Positions 1 to 11,906 are shown, counted from the stretch's first letter. The stretch is 64,000 nt of DNA from Nephrocerus scutellatus (GCA_947095585.1 OX352761.1:23713777-23777776); one strand, 5' to 3'. Made by a program: numbers and translations. The notes: generated by a model not told the origin, from the letters alone.

Positions 1-965
1 GTATTAAAAAGATGTCATCATACTTTGGCGAAACCGCTTAACAAATTGTTTCATCTCTCAATGGAGACCGGTGTTTTTCCGCAAATTTGGAAAATGGCTA
101 ATATTCAACCCGTTCCGAAAAAATGTGACAAATCGGCACCTACTAACTACCAACATATGCTTTGTTCTTGGTTCTATCGAAGGTAATGGAATCTATCGTT
201 AATTTCAGACTAATAAACTATCTGGATTCGAATGTTCTTTTATTCGATCTGCAGTATGGATTTCGTAAAAATAACTCTTCAGGTGAACTCATGACGATGC
301 ACGTCGACGATGTTTGGAACGAAGCATTGAAAACCTACGTGAATCAAGCAAAGTTTCCTTAGATATTTCTAAGGCTTTGATAGATTTTGGCATGATTCTC
401 TTATTAATAAGATTCGTGCGCTCTACCTCCCTCATTGCATGGATTGTGGTTTTTTTATGAAATCATAAAATAAAACGGCATATCTTCAGATTTATATAGG
501 TTGAATGCTGACGTGCCACAAGGGTCATCCTTATCGCCCACGCTCTTTTTTTATATATATCAATGATATTCTACAACCTGTGATATCCATTTATTTGCTG
601 ATGATACAACGCTATCGGTGGTCATCGAGTTTGCCAGTCAAGAAGAATTCAATTCTCGCGTGAATTAATGAATTCGACTGTTCTGTCGAATATTCGAGTT
701 ATTCACTTGTGGCAGATCTAATAGGATAGAATTTAACCCAAATAAATTCCAGTCTTGTCTTTTTTCTCAGAAGGCAGTTCAACATTACGTACCACCTGTA
801 ATTAATGGTGCCCCTATTGCGAGATCCGATTCACTTAAGTTGTTAGGTTTGAAAGTTTCAAGTGATCTTTCTTGGAAGGAATATATTTATGGAATTTCAA
901 AAAGAGCGAGCCAATGTTTTGGCTTCATAAGACGTTGTAAGTTGTAATTTCTACTTCACCCCTTC
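1..965 (+). pseudogene. Jockey/CR1-like LINE reverse transcriptase fragment, decayed
   Basis: Translation in shifting frames gives recognisable LINE reverse transcriptase blocks in the right order. They are a METGVFPQIWKMANIQPVPK-type block at the left edge, LSKVMESIVNFRLINYL with LQYGFRK near 160-270, DISKAF near 362, the VPQGSSLSPTLFF block near 515-550, and a thumb-like block ending PSEVLRLYR near 960. Several frameshifts and stops separate them, so no protein can be made. The fragment enters from outside the window and is cut at its 3' side by a foldback element at 983. Related copies lie at 21.9 kb and 61.9 kb. The RT identity is seen; the clade (Jockey/CR1 side) is inferred. Confidence 0.8.
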
Positions 966-982
966 TGAAGTATTAAGATTAT

Positions 983-1786
983 ACAGGGTGTATCCGTTAA
1001 GGTGGCAAATACTTGAAGGAGTGATTCCTTGGTTAATTTCGTGAACAAATGGGAGGGGATGGTCTATTTTCACCTCCCGTAAGGGAGGGTGCGGTGCGGT
1101 GCGTAGAGTTTTAATGCGAAGAGACGCTCTTTTGACCTTACATAACTGCACACCCTGTTACTCTTGAACGCTTCTAGCTACAAGGTCATTGTTATAATTT
1201 TTTGATAGAAAATTCCTTCTTGGCAAGTCCTTTTGAAGCAGATTATGCACTGGAGTGAAGTTGTAAGGGTGTATCCTTTCCGCGTGTAATTTTGTTGTAC
1301 TGTTTCTGCAGGAATATTGAGACGACATGCAACTCTTCTTAATCGTAGTAGTAGTAGTAACACAACGCGCACTATCTCGCTCTTGTTAACCGAATGCACG
1401 AATATTGTGCCTCGAATTTGTAGAAAATTGAATAGGCTTTAATACTGCATTTGTCATAAACAAATTATCTGAGAGCATTTTTCAAAATAATCGAGTTTAA
1501 AAATAAAATTAAAAAAAAAATTGTTTTTGACTTCGGTAATGTTTTTAAGAATTTAAAAAAATGTACATAGTTCGATTTTAAAAATTAAATTTTCTATCAA
1601 AAGAGACCAAAAATTACCCTACAGCTAGAAGCAGTCAAGAGTTACATGGTGTGAAGTTAGGTAAGGTCAAAAGTACGCCTCTTCGCATTAAAACGCTACG
1701 TACGCCGCAGGGGGTGAATATAGACCCCCCCACCCATACGATTTTATCACGAAATTAACAAAGGAATCACCACTTGAAGTATTTTA
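983..1786. repeat. Foldback/MITE-like element, copy 1
   Basis: The left arm begins ACAGGGTGTATCCGTTAAGG. The right arm (about 1600-1786) is its diverged reverse complement: the CTTCTAGCT, AAGGTCAAAAG, CTCTTCGCATTAAAA and AATTAAC-AAGGAATCA blocks of one arm appear inverted in the other. Arms are roughly 200 bp with a loop of about 400 bp. The right tip is lost where the next repeat begins. A second copy is at 16,339-16,757. No transposase is encoded, so it would be non-autonomous. Confidence 0.7.
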
Positions 1787-1789
1787 TAT

Positions 1790-2730
1790 ACGTACTAGCT
1801 GACCCGACAGACATTGTCCTGTCCCACTTTCAATAAATTTGTTTGTAATCGTTTTGTGAACTTGTAAAAAGCTATTTGTTTTGCGATATCGAGTCACAGT
1901 ATTAGTCACATCATTGTGTTACATTTTTTAATTTTGGGTCTTTTAAGGTCTTTTGGGGGTCTTTAATGATTTTTGGGGATTTTGAGGGACTTTCGGAGGT
2001 CTTTTTGTGATTCTTTTCGGGGTCTTTTGTGGTCTCTTGGAGAGATCTTTTTGCCCACAAAATCAAAGAAGAAGCTGTCAAATGACAATTGCGCACGTAA
2101 CCCAAACAATTGGAATCTATTCGAAGAGAAATGAAATAACGACTTTTGCTGGACAGATCGCAAATCAACACAAATTTAATTTTATTTTAAGTTAGGCTGG
2201 AATGCGTTTTTCCAAAGTTTTCATTTCACCAAAAACATAGAGTCAATAGAGTTATTTCCTCAAAATATATCCAATTTATCGTTTTCCAAATTTTCCCGAA
2301 TTTTATTTTGCTAAAAATATCTCCGGGAACATAACGAACAAAACAATTTTTGCTGTTTATCCGAATTTTTCGACTATAACGAACATAACAAAAAAAGAAT
2401 TACGCTAATCCACCGTTCGAATCATGAGTTATGGTCGCGAGTTAATATGTACATAAATCCTATGGAAAACAGCACTTTCAGTTTCCGAATTTTACATTTT
2501 CCGGGCATCTTTTTAATTTTTTTTCCGCATAAACCTTATTTGGATTATGGCGAATTTATAAAATAAAAGTTAGCCTAATCGGTCCAGTCGTTCTCAATTT
2601 TTTTTTTCACTTTAAAACCTATTCTCATACCTACCAAATATACATAAAAAATTTCATAACAATCGGTCGAGCCGTTTCGGAGCAGTTGAGACCCAAACAC
2701 CGTGACACGAGATTTTTATATATTAGATAT
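1790..2730 (+). repeat. Dispersed repeat beginning CTAGCTGACCCG, with GGTCTTTT minisatellite
   Basis: It begins CTAGCTGACCCGACAGAC, a repeat start of a kind common in insect genomes, and ends in an AT-rich run near 2,700-2,730. An internal stretch at about 1918-2045 is a degenerate tandem of GGGTCTTTT-like units, the reverse complement of the much longer array at 33.8-34.9 kb. Flanking words such as GCTGTCAAAT occur beside both arrays. A related start (CTAGTTGAGTGCCCGG) is at 50,855. It encodes no protein, and the transposon class is not certain. Confidence 0.5.
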
Positions 2731-2974
2731 ATATAAAATTGGTTGTGTAAAATATTTTAATAGAACCGAATGCAGGATTTTTTTAAGTGCAATCCCAAGC
2801 AACCGTACCTTAACTATAATGCACGCACAACAACTATTCCAGTATTATTAGTCTTCACCGGCAGTAAAATTTCCTTGGCATTCATCAAATCTGCAACAGT
2901 CAGGTAACTTCATGATGGTAAAGTGATGGACCGATGACAGCTCTCACAGTGTAATTGCTCATTCTACCTTGAAC

Positions 2975-3009
<35 letters not shown>

Positions 3010-3537
3010 ACATTAACAGAAATTAAAACAAAACAACATTGAGCTTTTGACAGGACTACTCTACTTTTTCGAGTTTCTGCCGGCCTTCGAATGTTTTGCC
3101 TGCCTGTCTGCAGCTAAATACAGGACGATAGCAGCAGCTGTTTGCCTTGCACAGAGCTTTTTGTCTGTGCAAGCTTTTTTATAAGGTATATGCAATGTAC
3201 CAAACGCACGATATCCTTCTTGGCAAAGTTACTTTCACCATCAGTGTACGAGGAATCGTACTCCATGGGCTAAGTAATCTGAAGTTCAATTGGGAATCAT
3301 TCAGTTACCATTTATTGAAAGTACTGAACAGTGGCGTCTGGTTTTTTTTTGTAATTTTATTTAAATCGGTCGTTAAAAGTCCTTTGCGTAAATACGGTTA
3401 AGTTATACCTTTAAAAACTGATTTCATTTTGAATTCTGAAAATTCCAACAATAATTACCTCTCTTCATATAGTCTGCAAAATACCGTACAACAACAATAT
3501 TAAAAACCGCGTTAACGTTTATTTTACAAACAATATA
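2731..3537. other. No recognisable gene; 32-bp poly-A run
   Basis: The stretch holds an uninterrupted run of 32 A at 2976-3007, possibly the tail of an old retroposed sequence transcribed toward the right. I recognise no protein or RNA gene in it. Confidence 0.5.
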
Positions 3538-3732
3538 GTGCTCTCATTTATGATTATCGGCAGTGATTATAGCAAATATACAAGCGATTCCAAGGAAGAA
3601 GATAAAGGAGAGTACGATGACGACGATGATGAGGATGACGATCCAACGGTACTAAATATTGCAGTGCATACCTCTTTCAGAATTTGCTATAGTGCTTGGT
3701 CGCTCTCGGTTTGGTCTTTAAAAATAAATTAA
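3538..3732 (+). other. Short open frame with an acidic run (doubtful)
   Basis: A 64-residue frame has a central run of Asp/Glu encoded by GAT/GAC/GAG repeats (about 3,594-3,645). It has no recognisable domain. Simple-sequence DNA of GAY codons gives such frames by chance. It could be a fragment of an acidic exon, but no splice sites or neighbours support that. Confidence 0.12.
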
Positions 3733-3950
3733 TTATTCAAAGGCCTAAAATAGTCGCATCAGTGAAAAGCTCTTTGATAAAATGAGTTATAATTTTTTTT
3801 TTAAAATTAATTTGAATTATTTACATACACATAGATAAATAAATCAGTATAAGAAGTGGGCTAAACTCATTAGTGCAAAAGACAAACAAACAGAATGTCG
3901 AAAGGGTACACTCGTAAAGTCATTCAAACCATTTAAAAATTCTGCTCGTA

Positions 3951-3972
3951 GTGTGTGTGTGTGTGTGTGTGT
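3951..3972. repeat. (GT)11 microsatellite
   Basis: There are eleven uninterrupted GT dinucleotides. Confidence 0.95.
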
Positions 3973-4639
3973 TAGAGTTGGTTAATGTGTGGTGAGGCAC
4001 TCATCCCCTCAGTCAAGAATATGGGTTAATTATTCCGCGTGGAATCCTTCTGTTTGAGCGCTCAGCAAAAAATTATAAACACAGCAATATCTACTCGTAC
4101 AACCGGATGTCTTGACGCAAACTTTGTCGGAGAAGTTAGATAATTTGAATGGCAAAATTACAACCGTATTCGTTTCAAGTTTAATACGGGAAAACGTTAC
4201 GGATGAAAAAGTTCCAGTTTTATTACTTGAAACTATAAGTTTGTGTTCATTTGACATTGATAGTTGTTTGTAGTTAGAAAGGACATTTTTTGTTTGTTAT
4301 TTCGTTTATTTGCTTTTCTAATAAATTATGAAAATTCTTTAAATGTGGCTCTACATACATCTCTTATGGTCCGATCCTTAATTCCTAATGATGAGCGAAT
4401 TTGGTCTTGGTATTGAATTCTTGTCTTGCATTAAATGCTAGACCAGGACAGGGATTTTGCACAGAGCGACTCGCTTTTTTGAACGACTTTTTACAAAATT
4501 CGAAAAAAGGCGATTTCGCACTAGGCAATTTAATACTCACTCTCGCTTTTATTTTCGACCTTGCATAGTGCATGGCGGAAGACTGTGTCCTTTTTTTTAA
4601 AGCCAATTACACAGTCTTTAATAAAATCATCACACTCTG
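3973..4639. other. No recognisable gene
   Basis: Only short frames without known motifs are present. One minus-strand frame (4,030-4,257, 75 residues) has ordinary composition but matches nothing I recognise. Confidence 0.4.
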
Positions 4640-6600
4640 ATAATCATCATCATCATATTTGGCTCTACAACCGGGGTCCGATCCTGGCGTCCCGCAAAAA
4701 GTCTCTCCACCGGTCCCGATTTCGAGCCGATGTCATCCAGTTTGGCATCCCCAAACTCTGAGTGTCCTGGTCTACGCCATCATTCCAGCGTAGGCTTGAC
4801 CGGCCTTGCTGTCGTGTTCCATAAATCCTACCGCAAAGGACTCTCCGAGCAGGATACTCTTCGCTCATGCCCACCGGAGCCTACCGAGCTTAATTCTCAT
4901 CGCGGTAACGCTCATAGATCTAATCATCATATAGTCTCCAGAATCGTCCTTCCTCACATACGGGGCCAACAATTCTCCGTAAGACTTTTCTCTCGAACGC
5001 GGCTAAGAGGTCAGAATGCTTTTTGCTAAGAACCCAAGTCTCGGATCCACATGTAAGTACTGTTATGACCATTGTCTTATATACCAGCTTGAATGTTATG
5101 GTTAAGGCCTTGGATTTGAATATTAATGATAGACTATAGTATGTTTTGTTGGCTTTAAGCAACCGTGCGCGTACTTCTGGTTCCATACTGTTATCGGCTG
5201 CTACAGTTGATCCGAGGTAGTTAAACGTTCAAATTCGCGCTCCACTATTTTAATTGTGGGACCAATGTCAGTCAGGTAACTTCATTGCGTGGCCACCATG
5301 TACTTTGTTTTGCTCTCATTTATGTGCAGCCCCATTTTTCATGGCCCCGCTCGCTCTGGACGAAAGCTTCCTGTATTTCAGGTTCCCGTTGGTTTCTGCC
5401 AACGATGTCGACGTCGTCTGTGTAAACCAGTATCTGAATGAACTTATAGAGGATTGTTCCTCTCGCCATCACGTCAGAGTCTCTGATCAATTTCTCCACC
5501 GCCAGGTTGAAGAGGACGCAGGCTATGCTATAACAGGCAGCTTTAAAGTCTATAAAAATTAGGTGTAGTGAGTTTTGAAACTCCACATATTATTCCATCA
5601 CCTGCCTAAGGGTGTAAATCTGATCAGTTGTTGATTTGCCTCGGATGAAGCCACTGATGACTTTAGCGTCATACCGCGGATTCTTTGGAAGAACTTCCGG
5701 GCCAAGTGCGGTCCTCGCTCTTTGTACTGTTCTAGTTCACGGACGAGATTCTTCTCTCAGGCTGCTTTCTTTATTAAGTCGTGTGCATCTCTTTTTTGCG
5801 CCCGACATCTCAGCCCCAGGATTTACTCTCCCTGCATTTAGGGCGATTCCTATTGCTTGACCGTAGTTGTTTCTAGTCTCTTCGTTTGGAATGGCAGCCG
5901 TGTTGACTCGAATCTGATTCACGGATGCAGTCTTTCATGATGATGCAATCCGCGCTCGGAGCACCATACCAACAAGTTAGTGGTCCGAATCGACGTTGGC
6001 ACCTCGGTTCGTTCGTACTGTTATCAGGTTCGGGTTGTGGCGGCGGTCTATCAATACGTTTTCTATCTGGTTGCGAGTGGCTCCATCAGGAGATACCCAG
6101 GTTACTTTGTGGATATTTTTACGCGAAAACCTAATAATAATAATATTCGGCGCGACAGACCGTGGAGGCCTAGCTTCTCGCCACCATTTTTGTTGTGCAT
6201 GTATATTTTTGCAATATACCTACAATTTAATGCCGTATCCGAACGGCGAATTGAGAAGCTTTCCGTGACAAGTTATTACTCTCGGATGTTTGTCAGATAT
6301 TCGCGAGAGGCGGAGCAACGTGTAAAAAATAATTTTGGTGTTACTGGGATTCGAACCACGAACCGTCTGCTCAGTAGCCATGCGCTTTTCCAATGAGCCA
6401 CGGCTATGTAAAAAAAAAGTAATAGTCCTTTGACAAAAATAAAATATAATTTTTTATCTTCACTGGATGTAGAATGGGGATTTGAATTCTCGTACTTGAT
6501 ATCATCCACTTGGCATTTTTAAAGTCTATGCGTCCGAGTTGAGTCTGCCACGTTATCGTGTCCCAGAAATCCGTTAAGGACTTTTGTATATGCCCTACCA
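4640..6600 (-). pseudogene. RTE-clade LINE, 5'-truncated and interrupted by a SINE
   Basis: On the minus strand, endonuclease-domain pieces come first: an IDFKNAKWMISSTRIQ-like block near 6,440-6,560, then after the inserted SINE a TW-SPDGATRNQID-like block and an NVRTFRGADIDSDH-like block near 5,940-6,110. The RT follows, with Y-DDVDIVGRNQ near 5,400 (Thr replaces Ala in the YADD box). The C-terminal part has CGSETWVLSKKH and FERKVLRRIVGPVCE near 4,940-5,060, and the end RNRDRWRDFLRDARIG near 4,690. The 3' tail is a (TGATGA)n-type repeat at 4,640-4,655, as usual for RTE elements. Stops and frameshifts break every domain. The element would encode a single endonuclease/RT protein if intact. 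It directly abuts a second RTE copy at 6,609. Confidence 0.85.
6128..6408 (-). mobile_element. tRNA-derived SINE copy 1 (nested in an RTE LINE)
   Basis: Read on the minus strand, the head has an A-box-like stretch ending CTCATTGG and the B box GGTTCGAATCC (near 6,347-6,357). The shared body follows and the tail is (ATT)n at 6,128-6,142. It sits inside the endonuclease coding part of the flanking RTE element, so it inserted later. No clear target-site duplication is visible. Confidence 0.85.
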
Positions 6601-6608
6601 AATCGGAA

Positions 6609-7398
6609 CCTCATCCTCATCATAATTGGCTCTACAACTCGAGTCCAGTCCTTGTCTCCTGCAAGAAATCTCTCCTCCGATCCAGATATCATCCAGTTTT
6701 TCAAGCCTTTGCTCTGTCCATCCTGCTACGACAAATATTCCAGCGTAGGCTATGTCGGCCTCATTGTCATGTTAATCGTACCACAAAAGATTTTCCGAGC
6801 AGGATCCTCGTCGTTTATGTAAACTAGGTCTCATGTCCAACAGAGCCTACCACTCTTTGCGGTACTGATATGACCACTGTCTATTGAGATCATGATTAAA
6901 TTTGATAATTTGAGGAGTCTTGACAGACTAAAGTAGGCTTTGTTGGTTTTAAGCAACTGGGCGCGTTTTTCTGGTTCCATGCTGTTAGCAGTTGCTACAA
7001 TTGACCCGGGATAGTCAAAAGATTGCACTTCTTTAAATTCGCGCAGCGCTATCTTAATTGAGGGACTTATGCTTGATCTTTTGCTTCTGCCTTTTGTACA
7101 GCTCTTTGATTTCTTCTAATCATCTTAATATCATCTGCGTAAGCTACTTCCTGTATGGACTTTATAAAAGATATTTTATTTCACTATCCATAAGAGTTTT
7201 TGATCACTTTCTACAAGGCCAGGTTAAACATGACGCATGCCAGTCCAACCAAATGTTGGAGCCTGTTATAGATAGTGATCCAGTCATTCTTACTTCGTTC
7301 ATAATAATGGTCATGTTAGTGTCAGCTTATTTCGTATGCTGAGTTCTCTCATTGTTCAATGAAATTTTAGTCTGGCTATGCTGTAATAGGCGGCTTTA
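6609..7398 (-). pseudogene. RTE-clade LINE fragment, second copy
   Basis: The 3' end (ATT-GGCTCTACAAC on the + strand) follows a short (TCATCC)-like tail at 6,609. Minus-strand translation gives the MEPEKRAQLLKTNKAYFSLS block (6,910-6,990). Upstream, diverged RT sequence reaches the position matching the AGGCGGCTTTAAA site of other copies near 7,390. It has heavy frameshifting and no open domain. It is head-to-tail with the copy at 4.6-6.6 kb. Confidence 0.75.
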
Positions 7399-7408
7399 AA
7401 AAAAAATA

Positions 7409-7615
7409 TTTTGGGACTTATGTCTCTGCTCCTTTTAAAAGAAGCCATTTTATGTATGTAAGGAAAGTCGACACATTTTTTTTTAAATTATTATCTCTCC
7501 GAAAATTTGGGTTTTATGTCTCATCTTCGACAAAAAAAGTTTGGACTTATGTCCCGATCGGTTGGGAGCGATTGGGACTTTTGTCCCGTTTAAATGGGTC
7601 ATTAGTCCCAGAAGT
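7409..7615. repeat. Cluster of GGGACNNNNGTCCC-like mini-palindromes
   Basis: Five related words occur in about 200 bp: GGGACTTATGTCTC (7,413), GGGTTTTATGTCTC (7,509), GGACTTATGTCCC (7,542), GGGACTTTTGTCCC (7,574) and GGGTCATTAGTCCC (7,596). Two are perfect short hairpins (GGGAC-loop-GTCCC and GGAC-loop-GTCC). Function is unknown. They may be subterminal repeats of a degraded DNA transposon. Confidence 0.45.
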
Positions 7616-10200
7616 CAATATTATGCCCCTGCGCCGGTTTCTCCAATTGTTACACCAGAGTCTTCAATTACTCTCTGCAATGACAGTTAGTAGTGGCGAA
7701 GCGTCTGATTTTCACCAACTTCCCTTTCTGTTTTCCGTTTCACACAAGAAAATTCCTAAATTAATCCTCCTCAAAAAGATACCAACGAAACACCAAGCCA
7801 AAAAGTACAATAAAAGAGATTTGACCAAAAACTCAAAGAACAACACAATAACCCAAATTACTACGACTTTTTTTAACATCAAGCTAGTAAACTGTTTTAA
7901 TAGGAGTCTTTCTGTCGGTGACCTAACAAAAGGCAAAAATTCTTTCATAGCTTTGTAAAGTTCTTCTTTAGCTATATGCATCCTATATAGGCATCCTTTA
8001 AATCTATAATGGACGGAACTATAAGGAGCTTTAAAACTTGAAATAACTTTCTACAACCCCCTCCCACCCTGATACTAATTCAAATATTCGGTCCAAAGGT
8101 CGAATATTTGACGCAAAGTAAATAAAATGTGGACTTGCTAAGCTAAAGTTGTAAAAATTAGAAGCAGACTTTTTTAATTAATTTCTTCTATACACCCCAG
8201 AGCAATAGCGTACCTTCTTACATTCGGTCCTACAATCAATTAAACTTTTTAAACGATTTAACCGCTTGTTAGTCATCATAAATCACGCACAAATGCTGCA
8301 ATAAAGAAAGCTCCTTCCTTGCTAAAAATCTGAATGCCAAATTTTTTCTGTCGGCGCTGAATGTATCCTTGGTATGCTCCCCCATATTTTCAGTCAAAGT
8401 TTCTATACCGATACAAAGTTAATGATGTAAAATAAAAGAAATTGAAAACAAAAACCATAAATGTACCGAACTTCTGTATATTCCATGACCCAATAGCAAT
8501 GGAGCGGAGTAAAATTTCAGTTTGTTGTAACCTTTTTCGAGTTAAAGTTGCCTCTTATTCAAAGGTACAGATAAATGCTGACTTAGATACATAGACTATT
8601 GATTATACTTATTGATCACAAAGTATTGATGATGATATACATGCACACATTCATAGTATATCGTGTATATCCATAATATAACTTTTCAACAAACACACAA
8701 TAAGTTTCATTACAAAAATCTCTCAGGATGGGTGTACTCTATTACTTGAAAGAGAGTAATTCGACGTTAATGTTATTCAAGGAAACTTTTTATAAATATA
8801 TTTGAGCGTATACACTTACGAGTATATTAATACAATTCAGTCCAAAACAAACTTAGATCGGCTTATAGATTCGAACAAATATCTTTCTGGCAAATGGTAC
8901 ACGCCACGCGCTGAATCAATCATCTTTGTGATTAGCGTGACCCAAGTCATCCTTTAGCTTTTGTGTGAAAATGAAATTTCTCGTTTTTGTGACCGCGATT
9001 TCCCTTCTCAAAGTCTTAATGAATATCCATGATATTGTTCATTAGTCTTGCCACACAAGGTATGCACAGAGCACAAGCAAAGGACACATAATTGCTTGCT
9101 CGGGGCTGTACAAGAGTTAGTGTTTGTTTCTGTTTTATAATAGGATGAGGCTTCTGCGTAAATTCTACAGTTTCTGATGGTAATGAATGCATAAAAGGAT
9201 TTTTTGCGCTAGAATCATTAAGAGTTAATTATGCTCCTTTCAGTAAAAATTGCATTTAATATGTAAAAGTCCATAGCGTTTCTTTGCGTACGTGGCCGGT
9301 TGTCTGAAGGACTCCTCAATTAAGCATATAGCCGTACAGTAAAAAAACGATTCAACTTTAAAGGCCATGTCACGTTTTGTATCGCCACTTTTGGTTATGT
9401 TTTACTTTAAATTAATATGAAAATGGGATTATACAAAACTTTTATGATGATTATAGAAAGATTCATTATAGGATGATTATAGAATGTCGGGTGTGGAAGC
9501 CACTCGTTATACGAGCAAATGGTCTACAACGAAAATATTCCTAAATTGATATTCAAAAGTCTGAGGTTGCTGAAAGATTTGTTGCCATTATGGTTTACGG
9601 CTCTTTTATCATTCAATGTTTTGAGAATTAGGTATACTTCAATTAATATACTGAAACAAGTAAAACTAAAGCCGATGATTTCGAATTATTAATTTGATTT
9701 TATTCACTTTGCCAAAGTACGTTCACACGGTCTCGTATCTCTCGTAACAACTGACAATCATCATTTTGACAATTCATTATCGGTAATGCAGTTGCATATT
9801 TGCTGCGCTACCATTATACCATCTTAATACTAAACATTTATACCATTTAAATACTTAAATATACAGGTTACAATACTGATGATTTTTTTTTTTAATTACT
9901 CCCCTGGCCCATATTGCAGACACTGCGACCTGAAAGATCTGTTGCATATTAGGGTGTCTTTACTCTAAGAGACCAACCACCTCCCTTATGAACGATATTT
10001 AGTTAGTTAGACTTTTATTTCATAAAATGATAAGTTGGTACATAATGTAACATAGTTTTCGAGCCTATTTGGGTTCGTTCTTTATTGACCGTCTACCAGA
10101 TGTCAGATTTGGGATTGCTACATAAAATATGAGTTTACCAACATAGTACTTTTATAAATTTTAAATATTCGCATAAAGAATTTAAATAATATAACGAGAA
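7616..10200. other. Long stretch without recognisable gene
   Basis: AT-rich sequence holds only short frames without motifs (the longest, 7,452-7,958, is low-complexity Lys/Asn/Thr at its end). I see no RNA gene or clear repeat copy. Confidence 0.5.
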
Positions 10201-10204
10201 TTAA

Positions 10205-11035
10205 TTATAATGGCATATCTATTTCAAAAACTTTCCAGTTTTTGACTGATATTGAGTATATTAAATTGGACGACAGCGCTTTAAGTGCTGCCTGGCTATC
10301 TGAAAAGATATATATTTCAGCGGCTTTAATTGCTTTATTAAGGTTAATCCCGGAGTGTGTTCCGCCTGGAAATCCGAGGAATCTCATTGGTATCGAGACT
10401 TTGGTGTTGGCTCCAAAGGCACCAGCTCCAAATCCAGTTTCTATCTTCGATCCATCTGTGAACCAGACCAGACGTCTGGCGCCCAGTGCCGGAAAACCAT
10501 TGCACGATTTTACCCGGTCAAATATTACTACCACAAATTCCCTTCCGAAAGAATGCTGACCATAATGTCGGGGGTAGTGCAAAACATGTCTCTTTCAGGA
10601 ATTTAGTCAAGAATTTTAAGGTGACCCACATAGTCACCCGGTTTGTACCCGTATTCTAATTGCAGCTTAGTAGCGCATATAACAGCCGTCTTGCTAATGA
10701 AGATTGGCAGGGGTGAAAGCCCTACAGCAGCTTCTAGTGTTTTCGTAAGGCCGTTGCCGCTGTCCGTTCAAGAACTATTGGCCACGTATGTGATAATAGA
10801 TCTCACCAACATTGCGTACATCCAATGTACCATTTTAGAATTTAGACCCCAAGTTCTGCCGTAGAGGCATCTACTGGCGCACAAAGCCCTAGTGGCGCGT
10901 TCGATGGCGGACTTGATATGAGAATACCAATTAAGCCGTGTATCATGGATGAAGCCGAGATATTTTCCCTCACTGGAATAATTTAACGTGGTGCCTTTGA
11001 AGATGATAGGTCCCAAATCGACCAGTTTTATTTTT
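10205..11035 (-). pseudogene. LINE fragment with RT thumb and RNase H (I/LOA/R1-like)
   Basis: Minus-strand frames give, from high to low coordinate, the RT-proximal block MGPIIFKGTTLNYSSEGKYL and HIKSAIERATRALCASR (10,840-11,016). The region NSKMVHWMYAMLVRSIITY follows (about 10,785-10,850). An RNase H domain comes last, with WFTDGSKIETGFGAGAFG (near 10,430-10,480), an acidic-residue block AAEIYIFSDSQAALKAL (near 10,255-10,310) and a normal Asp spacing. The reading frame is broken several times between these blocks. It abuts an RTE fragment of opposite orientation at about 11,040. Copies of this LINE type are at 23.0, 37.3 and 43.5 kb. Confidence 0.8.
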
Positions 11036-11044
11036 TAGTGAAAG

Positions 11045-11616
11045 GAATTGGAAACTCCACTAATGACCGAAGTCCACACTATAGTGCCGCCACCAAGGAT
11101 AGACGAAGTTAGCAGAGCGATAGATCGGCTAAAAAATAATAAAGCACCGGGAACTGATGGTATCCCAGCGGTGCTGATTAAAACAGGAAGCTCTGCAATA
11201 CACCAAGCAATTCTTGAACTAATAGTGCAAGTATGGGAGGAAGAAGCGATGCCAGAAGACAGGCGAAGAGGCATCCCGTACCCCAGACATAAAAAAGGAG
11301 ATATCCCAACATGCAGCAATTATAGTGGTATAACATTCTTGAGTACCGCGTATAAGATTTTCTCCTCTATTCTTTAAGACAAGATAGCCCCATACGGTAA
11401 AGTCATCATTGGACACATCCCATGCAAATCAACAACTGATCAGATTTACACCCTTAGGTAGGTGATGGAAAAATGTGTAGAGTTTCAAAACTCACTACAC
11501 CATCTTTTTATAGACTTAAAAGCTTAAAAGAGTAGAACTTTATAAAGCCATGAGAGAATTCGGCATCCCAAATAAACTGACACGACTATGTAGGTTGACC
11601 ATGACCAATGTTATAA
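11045..11616 (+). pseudogene. RTE-clade LINE fragment (RT fingers region)
   Basis: The plus strand encodes IDRLKNNKAPGTDGIPAVLI (near 11,120-11,180), the conserved LINE RT start, then WEEEAMPEDRR, the block HKKGDIPTCSNYSGITFLST (near 11,290-11,350) and, after a stop, KSTTDQIYTLR and a truncated FIDLKA. The nucleotide sequence at 11,440-11,520 is the reverse complement of 5,540-5,625, so it is the same family as the copy at 4.6-6.6 kb. It is truncated at 11,616 by a SINE. Confidence 0.85.
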
Positions 11617-11906
11617 ATAATAATAATATTCGGCGCGACAGACGATTGCGGTCCAAGGCCTAGCTTCTCGCGACCATTTGTGTTGCGCATGTATATTTTT
11701 GGACACAAATTGAAGCGACCTACAATTTAAGGCCGGCTCCAAACGGCGAATTGAGAAGCTTTCCATGACATGTTATTACTCTCGGAACGTTTGTCACCCA
11801 TTCGCGAGAGGCGGGACACCGTGAAAAATACTTTTTGGTGTTACTAAGATTTGAACCACGAACCCCTGCTCAGAAGCCATGCGCTTTTCCACTGAGCCAT
11901 GGCATA
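11617..11906 (-). mobile_element. tRNA-derived SINE copy 2
   Basis: A full-length-looking copy: the (ATT)n tail is at 11,617-11,628, then the body GGCGCGACAGACGATTGCGG. The tRNA-like head on the minus strand ends near 11,905 with a TGGCTCAGTGG A box (11,891-11,901); the B-box region GGTTCAAATC has one change. It is inserted at the end of an RTE fragment. Confidence 0.85.

Noticed and set aside
3538..3732. Acidic 64-codon frame as a real gene
   Set aside because: A GAY-rich simple sequence explains the acidic run, with no domain, no splice signals and no neighbours. Kept only as a doubtful entry.
5254..5562. 102-codon plus-strand frame (and similar plus frames at 39,267-40,000)
   Set aside because: It is opposite the RTE reverse transcriptase on the minus strand. 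Shadow frames recur at the same place in each RTE copy.
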